Shown here one piece after another: positions 1 through 11,065 of a DNA stretch of 64,000 nucleotides. Position numbers and translations under genes: made by a program. The DNA comes from Platynereis dumerilii (Eukaryota > Annelida > Polychaeta > Phyllodocida > Nereididae). How positions within the stretch are numbered: the stretch's first letter is position 1; every line of letters begins with the position of its first letter. Below the pieces are notes generated by a model. It had not been told where the DNA came from. It was given only the letters and a program-made list of their open reading frames with translations, and ran no database searches. The stretch covers positions 49,131,289-49,195,288 of the forward strand of contig JAPTHN010000004.1 of assembly GCA_026936325.1 (NCBI GenBank). The letters are read 5' to 3'.

Positions 1-1282
1 AGTTGCTGAAGCTTTTATTAAGGGCATTTTAATGCTCCTATCTGTTTTTATATGATGGTGCTTTTATTTTGTTATCTATACATCTTTACTTTTTTGTAAT
101 CTCATGTCTAATGAGGCTAATAACATCTTATGTCTTATATGTCTTAAAAGGTTCATATTAGTTTAGTTTGTTCATTTTCACGGGGCTACTTATTCTACAA
201 GTATTTTATTCTTTCTGACATCTGTTCTAAAGGTTTAATTAAATAAAAATAATTTGGCCTGTTAGGAAAGGCTGGAAAGCATATATATAGGCTTAAGTTT
301 TGGCAAGTTCACACCCGCAACTTTCAAGAAATCCACTGTCATCACAATGCTAATTGCTATCAGACTCCAATTGGGCAAATAGCACTTCAAGTGTCGCAAT
401 CCAAAACGGGATGTGTTTGCTCAATCAATCCAAAGCTATTGAAGTCACATACCCTGATTGCAATACAGGATTGCTGCCCGGGAATTGCTGAGCACTGCAA
501 TATTTGGCCTACTACTATAACGTTGCAACAGGGCAATGACCTCCAAGAAACTCAGTTGTGACGTCATGATACTGCAATGACGTTATGCTTTGTTACATTG
601 CTTTTAAAATGTCGAAATGTGTGCATGCAAATAGTCCCACGATTAAAGCTTAACAACACCATGAATTTACTCAAGAGATGTTTCTATCGTTTACCATGTG
701 TACTATCAAGGGATTTAATATAGTTTTCCTGTGTTTATCTTCTGATAAACTTTCTTAAAACTTTCGACCAATCACAAAAAACTTCACGCTCAACTTCATT
801 TCCAAGATGGAGTCCAAGGGACAGTTTGTGCCACTCAAAATAAATAAAAACACTCAGACAGGAATATTGAGGGGCTGCTGGTGCTTGGATCTACATGTCG
901 CTCATACATTTAGGCAAGGGCTCAAGTTTCCACCAGATTTCAACCACCTACTCAGGTCAGTTCTCTCAAAAAGTTGCCTTGAATCTTCAAAAACTGACTT
1001 CTTTTCTTAGGATGAACTTGGCAGCCAGAACTTCAGTCCCACTTTTTGACATGTTTTCATGACTTCCAGGTGACTTTTAGGGCCTTAATACTTCACTTAG
1101 ATCCACGAAATTTGGCACACTGTTAGATAAAACAGTTGTCTTCGTTTTTCTGTAATATTTTATAAGTACAGGTGACTCATAACCTGACCAAGCACCATTT
1201 TGTGAGTGAGGGTCTACTGACAGCGTGACTTCCCTTTATATTTTATTATACAAATAGACATATGAACTTGGCGCAGAAGCCC
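1..1282. other. Intergenic, no gene recognised
   Basis: AT-rich sequence left of the minisatellite. A short ATG-initiated frame at 807-1010 has no domain, no splice context and ordinary intergenic composition, so it is not called. The stretch around 300-640 is relatively rich in GCAAT/ATTGC words and may be an old degraded repeat, but no clear termini are visible. No promoter or RNA gene is supported. Confidence 0.5.
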
Positions 1283-2220
1283 CTGTGTGTTATTATAGCC
1301 TACCATTAGACACGTCTGTCTCCCATTGGTGAATATCTTGATTATTATTATAGCCTACCATTAGACACGTCTGTCTCCCATTGGTGAATATCTTGATTAT
1401 TATTATAGCCTACCATTAGACACGTCTGTCTCCCATGGGTGAATAATTTATCTTGATTATTATTATAGCCTACCATTAGACACGTCTGTCTCCCATTGGT
1501 GAATATCTTGATTATTATTATAGCCTACCATTAGACACGTCTGTCTCCCATTGGTGAATATCTTGATTGATATTATAGCCTACTATTAGACACGTCTGTC
1601 TCCAATTGGTGAATATCTTGATTATTATTATAGCCTACCATTAGACACGTCTGTCTCCCATTGGTGAATATCTTGATTATTATTATAGCCTACCATTAGA
1701 CACGTCTGTCTCCCATTGTTGAATATCTTGATTATTATTATAGCTTACCATTAGACACGTCTGTCTCCTATTGGTGAATATCTTGATTATTATTATAGCC
1801 TACCGTTAGACACGTCTGTCTCCCATTGGTGAATATCTTGATTATTATTATAGCCTACCATTAGACATGTCTGTCTCCCATTGATGAATATCTTGATTAT
1901 TATTATAGCCTACCATTAGACACATCTGTCTTCCATTGCTGAATATCTTGATTATTATTGTAGCCTACCATTAGACACGTCTGTCTCCCATTGCTGAATA
2001 TCTTGATTATCATTATAGCCTACCATTAGACACGTCTGTCTCCTATTGGTGAATATCTTGATTGTTATTATAGCCTACCATTAGACACGTCTGTCTCCCA
2101 TTGGTGAATATCTTGATTATCATTATAGCCTACCATTAGACACATCTGTCTCCCATTGGTGAATATCTTGATTATTATTATAGCCTACCATTAGACACGT
2201 CTGTCTCCCATAGGCCGTGA

Positions 2221-2563
2221 TAGTGGAACTCTCCTTTTTCCAGCTCTCCTGTGTTGACGAGCAGAATAAAACTATTTCCGGGAACAAGCTGCCATTTTGT
2301 ACCATTGCTGAGTCAGTGGAGCTGGCATTCCAGGCCCCAGGGCACTTTTAATCCATTGAAAACATTACGGATTTGCATTGCCGATTCTTAAATGGAATGT
2401 TTAGCATGGATTGCCACCATATTCCAGTACTGTCAGGCTGATAAGACTTTGTTACGGACCTTAGAAACCCCGGCTCCATTGTAAATTCCCAGGCTGATGT
2501 TTCCGGAAATAGTTTTATTCTGCTCGTCAACACAGGAGAGCTGGAAAAAGGAGAGTTCCACTA
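2221..2563. mobile_element. MITE with 60-bp TIRs, TA-flanked (copy 1)
   Basis: Termini TAGTGGAACTCTCC and its reverse complement begin perfect inverted repeats of about 60 bp (2221-2280 and 2504-2563) around a 220-bp centre. There is no coding capacity. The TA at each end fits a TA target duplication as in Tc1/mariner-like elements; that family assignment is inference. Flanks GGCCGTGA on the left and ACGCCCGC on the right are not minisatellite sequence, so a small piece of another repeat came with it. Confidence 0.85.
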
Positions 2564-3743
2564 ACGCCCGCTATTGGTGAATAATTTATCTTGATTATTA
2601 TTATAGCCTACCATTAGACACGTCTGTCTCCCATTGGTGAATATCTTGATTATCATTATAGCCTACCATTAGACACGTCTGTCTCCCATTGGTGAATATC
2701 TTGATTATTATTATAGCCTACCATTAGACACGTCTGTCTCCCATTGGTGAATATCTTGATTATTATTATAGCCTACCATTAGACACATCTGTCTCCCATT
2801 GCTGAATATCTTGATTATTATTATAGCCTACCATTAGACACGTCTGTCTCCCATTGGTGAATATCTTGATTATTATTATAGCCTACCATTAGACACGTCT
2901 GTCTCCCATTGCTGAATATCTTGATTATTATTATAGCCTACCATTAGACACATCTGTCTCCCATTGCTGAATATCTTGATTATTATTATAGCCTACCATT
3001 AGACACATCTGTCTCCCATTGCTCAATATCTTGGTTATTATTATAGCCTACCATTAGACACGTCTGTCTCCAATTGGTGAATATCTTGATTATTATTATA
3101 GCCTACCATTAGACACGTCTGTCTCCCATTGCTGAATATCTTGATTATTATTATAGCCTACCATTAGACACGTCTGTCTCCCATTGCTGAATATCTTGAT
3201 TATTATTATAGCCTACCATTAGACACGTCTGTCTCCCATTGCTGAATATCTTGATTATTATTATAGCCTACCATTAGACACGTCTGTCTCCCATTGGTGA
3301 ATATCTTGATTATTATTATAGCCTACCATTAGACACGTCTGTCTCCCATTGGTGAATATCTTGATTGTTATTATAGCCTACCATTAGACACATATGTCTC
3401 CCATTGCTGAATATCTTGATTATTATTATAGCCTACCATTAGACACGTCTGTCTCCCATTGCTGAATATCTTGATTATCATTATAGCCTACCATTAGACA
3501 CGTCTGTCTCCCATTGCTGAATATCTTGATTATCATTATAGCCTACCATTAGACACGTCTGTCTCCTATTGGTGAATATCTTGATTGTTATTATAGCCTA
3601 CCATTAGACACGTCTGTCTCCCATTGCTGAATATCTTGATTATCATTATAGCCTACCATTAGACACGTCTGTCTCCCATTGCTGAATATCTTGATTATTA
3701 TTATAGCCTACCATTAGACACGTCTGTCTCCCATAGGCCGTTA

Positions 3744-4085
3744 TAGTGGAACTCTCCTTTTTCCAGCTCTCCTGTGTTGACGAGCAGAATAAAACTATTT
3801 CCGGGAACAAGCTGCCATTTTGTACCATTGCTGAGTCAGTGGAGCTGGCATTCCAGGCCCCAGGGCACTTTTAATCCATTGAAAACATTACGGATTTGCA
3901 TTGCCGATTCTTGAATGGAATTTTTAGCATGGATTGCCACATATTCCAGTACTGTCAGGCTGATAAGACTTTGTTACGGACCTTAGAAACCCCGACTCCA
4001 TTGTAAATTCCCAGGCTGATGTTTCCGGAAATAGTTTTATTCTGCTCGTCAACACAGGAGAGCTGGAAAAAGGAGAGTTCCACTA
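3744..4085. mobile_element. MITE with 60-bp TIRs (copy 2, duplicated with the array)
   Basis: Same element and same non-satellite flanks as the copy at 2221-2563, offset by 1523 bp, with only a handful of differences (one deleted base near 3941, a few substitutions). Identical flanks mean that it arose by duplication of an array segment that already held the MITE, not by a second insertion. Confidence 0.85.
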
Positions 4086-4711
4086 ACGCCCGCTATTGGT
4101 GAATAATTTATCTTGATTATTATTATAGCCTACCATTAGACACGTCTGTCTCCCATTGGTGAATATCTTGATTATCATTATAGCCTACCATTAGACACGT
4201 CTGACTCCCATTGGTGAATATCTTGATTATTATTATAGCCTACCATTAGACACGTCTGTCTCCCATTGGGGAATATCTTGATTATTATTATAGCCTACCA
4301 TTAGACACGTCTGTCTCCCATTGCTGAATATCTTGATTATTATTATAGCCTACCATTAGACACGTCTGTCTCCCATTGGTGAATATCTTGATTATTATTA
4401 TAGCCTACCATTAGACACGTCTGTCTCCCATTGGTGAATATCTTGATTATTATTATAGCCTACCATTAGACACGTCTGTCTCCCATTGCTGAATATCTTG
4501 ATTATTATTATAGCCTACCATTAGACACGTCTGTCTCCCATTGCTGAATATCTTGATTATTATTATAGCCTACCATTAGACACGTCTGTCTCCCATTGGT
4601 GAATATCTTGATTATTATTATAGCCTACCATTAGACACGTCTGTCTCCCATTGGTGAATATCTTGATTGTTATTATAGCCTACCATTAGACATGTCTGTC
4701 TCCCATTATTA

Positions 4712-5250
4712 TCATTTTAGGGGGCATTGTCTGGTCATTAACGCCCAATTCGCGGGCGTTAATGGCCGTTAACGCCCGCGAAAACGCCCCCTGGTGTTTT
4801 TTACAGATCGTGACGTCATCCGGAATGACGTCATGGCGATGTTGTTTACTTCTGAGTTCAGTTTTCTGTCGTTTTCTTGGCTAAATCAGCCAAAAATCGT
4901 CCGATTTGAAAAATTTAAAGACCTACACTTATCAATCCAGGCCTGATAAGTTGATTCCTGTTCACGGATTTGTTCTAGCTTTAATAATAAGGACGTAAAC
5001 ACGAAAAAACGGCACGGGTGGTTAATGAATCCAGGAGAAAAGGTAACTTTCTTCTTGGATATGGATTGTGTTCAAAAATGATAATAATGATAATAACATT
5101 TTGTTGTCGGGCATTATGGGGTATTAATCAGTTATGGCCCTCGGGCAGAAATCATTTAATGCCCTCGCCTGGCGGCTCGGGCATTAAGTTAATGATTTCC
5201 ACCCTCAGGCCATAACTGATTAATACCCCATAATGCCCTCCAAAAAAACG
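4712..5250. mobile_element. Palindrome-rich insertion splitting the minisatellite
   Basis: This segment separates the main array from its last two units. The left part (4738-4792) is packed with the words CGGGCGTTAA and TTAACGCCCGCG in opposing orientations. The right part (5109-5239) is a 131-bp near-perfect hairpin with 32-bp outer arms starting GGGCATTATGGGGTATTAAT. A short open frame at 5018-5215 lies across the hairpin and is a by-product. Probably a non-autonomous inverted-repeat element; the exact ends are unclear. Confidence 0.6.
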
Positions 5251-5254
5251 TTAT

Positions 5255-5600
5255 TGACCAATTGGTGAATATCTTGATTATTATTATAGCCTACCATTGG
5301 ACACGTCTGTCTCCCATTGGTGAATATCTTGATTATTATTATCGCCTACCATTAGACACGTCTGTCAGCCAGTCACAAACCTGCCTTTCACTGCGATGAA
5401 TCCCATATTCTTTGTTGTCCACCTAACCTCTCATGTTTGATTGTTTGAGTGTTTGTCTCATGGTAAAAGCTGGTTATTCACCATGGGATCAGAAATATGT
5501 TTTTATCACACCTCGTGCTAAAGCCCTTTGGTGATAAATCGCTTATTCCCGCTCCCGTGATTGAGATTTGTTCCAATTTAGGCTGCTCCAGGCTAAAGTC
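5255..5600 (+). repeat. Last minisatellite units running into dispersed repeat R1 (copy 1)
   Basis: Two 55-bp units (5255-5372) pass without a break into a repeat (about 5350-5595) beginning ACCATTAGACACGTCTGTCA and containing GTTATTCACCATGGGATCAG and GGTGATAAATC. The same repeat occurs at 34866-35095, 35580-35806 and inverted at 12122-12345. No coding capacity; a non-autonomous dispersed element of unknown class. Confidence 0.8.
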
Positions 5601-5639
5601 TACAAAGATTGGATGAATATTATTTCAGACAAAAAAAAA

Positions 5640-6500
5640 TTGTCCAAGGGGGGGGGGCAAGGTGTGCCCTTTTGATATTAATAAAAACACATTATTAGGC
5701 CTTATTTTACTAGTTTTAGGCAAAAATAACGAATGCATTGTAAATATTCAAGATTATTACTTACATGTTATTTTAATTTTGTTGCGCGAATATGATTTGC
5801 CTTTTTTCGCCCGACCACCCCTGCAGCCCGCGTATCATACTGGCACCCCTGAAAAAACCTGTAGTCAACTTCAACGCAATCTCCTGTAAATAGCTGAGAT
5901 GCCTGTCTTTTGCCCTGTATAAATCCCCAGTCTATGTGTCTGCATGAGGCCCAGGTGCTTTATGATGAAAGAGAGAGATGACACTCTGGCATTTTTTGCT
6001 TCAGCCGTCTCTTTGATACTGAACTCATCTGTGTATTGATGGTAATTGCTGATCATTGACCGTTGTCAAAAAAGTTGATGTCTCATCTGCTATTAATAAA
6101 CCCTGTGTTCATGCTAGGCAGGCCTATTTTCTGATTGATTGATTGATTTATTTCAATTTTGGAATCACACACAGTCATACGTACACTTACATTCACACAA
6201 AATGATATGAAGGGATGAGTGAAGGTGATCCCGAGATGACACACTAAAGTCTATACTGACTTATTTCCAGTGCAGTCCCTGGGTGGTGAGGAGAAACATG
6301 ATGGCGTTATTGAAGAATAATCAATGTGATGAGAAGGAAAATAAATATAACAAATAAATAAGTTGTAAATAATTAAATAAATAGTACCGTGAATAAGGAG
6401 ATGAGATTGATCGATGGCTCTCAGGCAAGTTTTTGCCACTCACAAATTTGAATCTGAGATTCAACATGGTGACACAACCTATTGCTGTGGCAATCACATT
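5640..6500. other. Intergenic, low-complexity remnants
   Basis: Contains a poly-G run (5649-5658) and a (GATT)n stretch near 6133-6152 followed by sequence resembling a short retroposon tail. Short open frames here (5662-5889, 5871-6056, 6251-6439) show no domain, no splice context and no repeat-wide conservation. Confidence 0.45.
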
Positions 6501-6509
6501 TCAAGTGTG

Positions 6510-7072
6510 GACTCTGTTGACCTGAGATGCAAAACAGGTGATTACAACAAACAGTCAATGCCAAACAATGCTGAACAAGATAATCCAGTCTGCTATTTTG
6601 AAACACTATCAAAACATAAGAATATGTGCATGGCAGAGTCAGGGACTTGTTGCCAAAGAACTGGTAATTGAACATTTGAGCATCCATTTATCCACATAGA
6701 ATTGTTCATGGACTATAGCTATATTGCATGGTATATCTCCTAAGTATAATATTAAATGGGACAACTTGGAGCACACTAATTTACAAGAGAAGGTAAGACA
6801 AATTCTCCTATTGCCATGTTATGACAGAATTTTTGCCAACTCACATAGAAATTGTGGAGGCAGTTAAAGGTTACACTTCGCATAGGTTTGATCCATGGTG
6901 GCTACATACACAGTTTTTACTGGTATTTTTTTTACAGCTGACAGCAGTTTTATTTTATAATTGACTTTTTCTGCAACATGTGCTTTCTCCAAGCCAATGT
7001 TTTGATCAAACAAGAAGTCATGTACAGTCACTACAGTGCTGCCATGCTGTTGCACCATGATTCAAGCAAGGT
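6510..7072 (+). repeat. Dispersed repeat R2, copy 1
   Basis: Aligns over more than 450 bp with 33215-34355 in the same orientation. Shared words include GATTACAACAAACAGTCAAT, ATTTGAGCATCCATTTATCC and TGTGCTTTCTCCAAGCCAAT. Substitutions and small indels are frequent, so the copies are old. Neither copy has a long frame or a recognised domain. Class unknown; it could be the non-coding part of a larger element. Confidence 0.75.
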
Positions 7073-7794
7073 AATGGCTGGTATTTTAGAGACTTATAAC
7101 AACAAATCTGAGAAAATCATGAAAACAACACACTGTATGTTCAAGTCACTTCCCTTTTGAAGGAGATTGAACTTCTTAGCCTAAGCATTGTCATTTTAAG
7201 CCGATGAATAGTTATTTAAATATCTGTACCACAAAACCATGAACTGAATGACTAAGATTTCTCTGCCTGGAAATTAGAATATGTGTGCATCTAAAAATTC
7301 CATTTATATAAATCCACTTGGAATAGTTTACCTTAACTGTTCGGGTAAATAATTTGAGACGATTGCCTTTGTGTGCTTTCTGATTCTCTGATTTGGAAGG
7401 TTTTATTAAGAAAGCGCAATGTTCTTCCAAGTTTTAAATAAGATTGCTTTTGTAGTGTCAATTTATCACACTTATAGGGCGTCAGAAATATTTTTTTTGC
7501 TATTTGATGACTAGAAAGGTGTCTTTAGCCTTCTAGACAAGGACTTCTGATTGATGCAAAATCTGTTATCAATGCAGGGTTCTGCTTTTTATGGGTTAAT
7601 CGAGCCACATCCTTGACAATTTTATCGGTCGCCTTGATGTATTAATTTGCAAATTGCATCAAATTGCTCCTTAATGTTCTGATGGGTCAGGTGGATTGTC
7701 CTTGCATGGTATCTTTTTCAAATTGTTTTTACCCTTCGTCTTATGTCAACCTCATATATAGAAAATAAAAAGTGACAGGCCAAATCTTCACATA

Positions 7795-7950
7795 ACAATT
7801 GGACAAGGTACCATGTAAACCAGCTGCGAAGGATGACTGACACAGTCGTCTAACATAAACCCAAGGTGACCTGCAAGAGCTGGATATGAACTCTGGACCA
7901 AGCGATTGATGGAGTAGCACACTTTCACTGGAGCAACCCTCCCCTTTTTA
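7795..7950 (-). repeat. tRNA-derived SINE copy, reverse orientation
   Basis: The reverse strand reads CCAGAGTTCATATCCAGCTC, then GCAGGTCACCTTGGG and CAGTCATCCTTCGC, matching the SINE copies near 45.45 kb, 45.75 kb and 49.6 kb. The B-box equivalent is diverged (GTTCATATCC against GGTTCGAATCC), so this is an old copy with no expected Pol III activity. Confidence 0.65.
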
Positions 7951-8339
7951 TAAAATAGATATAGATATATAATATATACACCTGTCACTTTTTATGAACT
8001 TGTTTGAAATATTTGCAATTAGGTCTGACGAAGAAAGAGGAAATTCCACACGGTGACCTTGAGTCCTTGACTATCAGATTGGTAGGCGGTTGGCCAAACT
8101 TGGTATGGTAGCTAAAGTTGGCACTGCCATCAGGAAGCACTATACAAAATCACTACATCTGTCCATTGTAATCCACCTGTAATAATCTTCACTTGTGCCA
8201 ATGGTTAGATAACTAATGAACCAATCAATAGATCAATACTGACCATGCACTGACCACATGTATTGTTATATGATGAATGGCACCATTAGGCCAACAAGTC
8301 ACCAGCTGCCCACTGATAAGGTTGCCCCCAATATTGCCA

Positions 8340-8545
8340 ATATTCATCATTCACTCTAAAAAATTTCAGACAAAATTGATTTTTTAGATTCAAAATGGTT
8401 TTTTGAAAAACCAAATTTCAATGCAAAAAACCAACATGGATTTTTTTAAAAATCCGTGTTGGTTTTGCATTGAAATTTGGTTTTTCAAAAAACCATTTTG
8501 AATCTAAAAAACCAATTTTGTCCCGACATTTTTTTTAGTTTTCCG
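8340..8545. mobile_element. Foldback element FB1, copy 1
   Basis: Near-perfect hairpin: an arm including GGTTTTTTGAAAAACC and TTTCAATGCAAAAAACCAAC is followed by its reverse complement around a centre near 8441. Total about 190 bp, very AT-rich, with no coding. A related hairpin sits at 26055-26208. Such foldbacks are usually non-autonomous DNA elements; no target duplication could be assigned. Confidence 0.8.
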
Positions 8546-8943
8546 GTCTATAAGTTTAGGAGAAGTTTTTGTGTATTTTATTGGAAATTTCTCTTCTTTT
8601 TTGTTTCATACATCCAAATGTACACTCATATTACCTTCCTCCACATCACTCCATTGACTGCTTGGATGGTAATTTTTTACCCCAAAAGTTCACTCTTAAC
8701 AAAAGGTTTTACATAGAACCTTTAAGGGTTCTATAAGCTGGTATAGATAAGGAACCCTAAAAGGACCATTACTCAACTTTTAAAAAGGTTCCAACAGCAA
8801 AAAAGCAACATTTAGATAATCCAGCTGCACTGAACTCCCACAATGGAACCCCTTTCTCTGAAGTTGGGAGCATAGGGTCTTATCATGCATGGGGCCTTCC
8901 CACCAGTATTGAACTTTTTTAATTCAGCTGAACCCTTGAAATA

Positions 8944-11002
8944 AGGGACCGTTCAGAATTTATGACTGGGGGTGGGAGTTTTGGCCGAGGGGGTACTAAC
9001 TTTTCACATGTGTTTCAAGGGGGGTGTATTAATTTTTGACAACACTTCCAAGGGGGGTAAGATATTTTAAAAAAGAAAAAATGTTAAAAAAACACGCATA
9101 AACTCATTTCATTTGGACTTTTTTACGCGCAAAAGTCTGTGAAATGACGCGAATCTGTACGCCTGGCCGTGTATAACAGTATATATGTGTGTATAGCTTT
9201 GTATGTCAAGGGGGGGTACTAAAAATACGCGTGAAACCTAAAGGTGGGGTACTAAAAATCCGCATGAAACGCAAGGGGGGGGGTATCAATTTTTGACGGG
9301 AAGTTCCTGCAAAACTCCCATCCCCCCCAGTAGGGTGGTCCAACATCCAATGGAAAATAATAAAAGTGTAAAATGTTGTGATGGTACCCCCTTACTTTTT
9401 TTCTTTGACCATGTGGAAGAAGTGTGCAAAATTTCATCCAAATTGATTAATATTTAGAGGTGGCTCATCAAGGTTGAAGTTTTGCTATATTTAGCATTAA
9501 AACGCCTATATCTGAATAGTGAAAATTGTGTAAAATCATATTTTCCTTTCATTTGAGGCCTATTAAGGCACTAACCAACTGAGGAAAAAGCAACATAACA
9601 CTTGTTTGTATATCTTCCTCTCCAGGTTTAAAAAAAAGTGATTTGTCACTTATATCATTAAAATTGTTATGTAAATTGATGTGTGTTGGGCGAAAATTGG
9701 GCAAAATTGGTACGCCAATATATAGATTTATTAATAAATATCAAGATTTAATGGAAAGGATCATTAAATAAATGTTGTGGGATCATGACTGAGTCATGCC
9801 ATACTACCTTCAATAAATTATTATAGTCCAGCATGAAAAAGATGTTGAGAACATCACACTATCAAAAGTCACGGCAGCTTTCTATTACACAGTACATAGA
9901 ATCCTTCTGATGTCTAGTATATTATCTCCTCTGATTAGATCCCATACTGTCTTCTCAATTTCTGGCAAGTGCTATTTTGACACATGATACAGAAACTTTT
10001 TAAAAAGAGGTAGCAATTCGATCTTTCTCAACTACATGTTCCACATTCGATATATACCAGTATGCAAATGACCAATTAATAAATTCTTAGGTGAGATCTT
10101 GGACGAATGACTAAGTTTTATGTGCCAAGTAATTGTGTTGGTTATGCTAGGATCCTTGCTCAAAAGCTATTTTAAAAGTACAGATAAAATCAAAGTTTGT
10201 TCTTTGATAATAGAGCACAGTAAGTCGTCTTTCCCTAACAGGTATCCCTGCAAAAGATAAACAATCTACAGTAACTGAAAATAGCAGGGGAAAAATGCTG
10301 TTGGATTATAAGAACGCTTTTCACAACTGATTGGTCTTACTAATTAAATAAGGTGTCAAACAACTGAAATTGTATAGGGTAAACTAATCATGTTAATGTT
10401 CACATCTGAAGCTTCCGGGAGTGAGAAACTTCCAAGACTGAGGAAAGGGGCTATTTATAATAATTACCAACCAAGAGGATGGATTTACATTCTTTATCAT
10501 GCTGGACTAGAATAATTTATTGAAAGTAGTATGGCATGACTCAGTCATGATCCAAAAACCTTTCCATTAAATTTTAATATTTATTAATAAATCTATATTG
10601 GCGTACCAATTTTGCCAAATTCTCGCTCAATACACATCAATTGACATAAGAATTTTAATGATATAAGTGACAAATCCTTTTTTTTAAATGTGGAGAGGAA
10701 GATATACATACAAGTGTTATGTTGCTTTTTCCTCAGTTGGTTAGTGCCTTAATAGGCCTCAAATGAAAGGAAAATATGATTTTACACAATTTTCACCATT
10801 CAGATATAGGCGTTTTAATGCTAAATATAGCAAAACTTCAACCTTGATGAGCCACCTCTAAATATTAATCAATTTGGCTGAAATTTTGCACACTTCTTCC
10901 ACATGGTCAAAGGAAAAAAGTTAGGGGGTACCATCAATGAAATTAAGACATATATTTTTTTGGACCACCCTACCCCCCAGTCATAAATTCTGAACGGTCC
11001 CT
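8944..11002. mobile_element. Middle element of the nest (AGGGACCGTTC ends)
   Basis: Termini AGGGACCGTTCAGAATTTAT and ATAAATTCTGAACGGTCCCT are perfect inverted repeats extending through CCCCCAGTCAT-type sequence. The left part holds G-rich tracts such as GGGGGTACTAA repeated several times (8985-9300). It lacks coding and is interrupted by the inner element at 9331-10972. Superfamily not determined. Confidence 0.75.
9331..10972. mobile_element. Inner hAT-like element with about 0.5-kb inverted arms
   Basis: Ends TAGGGTGGTCCAA and TTGGACCACCCTA are flanked by the 8-bp direct repeat CCCCCCAG (9323-9330 and 10973-10980), as expected for hAT-type insertion. The left arm (about 9331-9836) and right arm (about 10498-10972) are long inverted repeats, high in identity, around a 660-bp centre with no evident reading frame. 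It is a large foldback, non-autonomous element; the hAT call rests on target-site length only. Confidence 0.75.
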
Positions 11003-11065
11003 AAGTAAATCCTTTTTTCGGATGGGGTTCTTTATATATATCAAAAACTTTTTGCGTTAAGAGTG

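Larger units (their letters stand above)
1288..4706. repeat. 55-bp minisatellite array with two embedded MITEs
   Basis: Head-to-tail units of about 55 bp, roughly 45-50 copies. Each contains the words TAGCCTACCATTAGACACG and CCCATTGGTGAATATCTTG. Units differ by a few substitutions (GGTGAA versus GCTGAA, ATTATTATT versus ATTATCATT). The array is interrupted at 2221-2563 and 3744-4085 by two nearly identical inverted-repeat elements and their short flanks. Two more units lie at about 5255-5372, beyond another inserted element. The unit resembles the two ends of a dispersed repeat seen elsewhere in the window (see findings). Confidence 0.95.
8691..11065. mobile_element. Outer element of a three-level nest (CACTCTTAAC ends)
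   Basis: The left end CACTCTTAACAAAAGG and right end GCGTTAAGAGTG are inverted repeats. The left end continues as AACCTTTAAGGGTTCT and GGTATAGATAAGGAACCCTA, and the same terminal sequence recurs inverted at 39592-39662, which confirms a repeat family. Most of the interior is occupied by two further elements inserted one inside the other. No target duplication is obvious. Confidence 0.7.

Noticed and set aside
2123-3828. Two identical 60-codon reverse-strand frames
   Set aside because: They fall in minisatellite plus MITE terminus and recur only because the segment is duplicated.
1288-4706. Regularly spaced repeats resembling a CRISPR array
   Set aside because: There are no unique spacers; the whole 55-bp unit repeats, and the context is a eukaryotic intergenic region.
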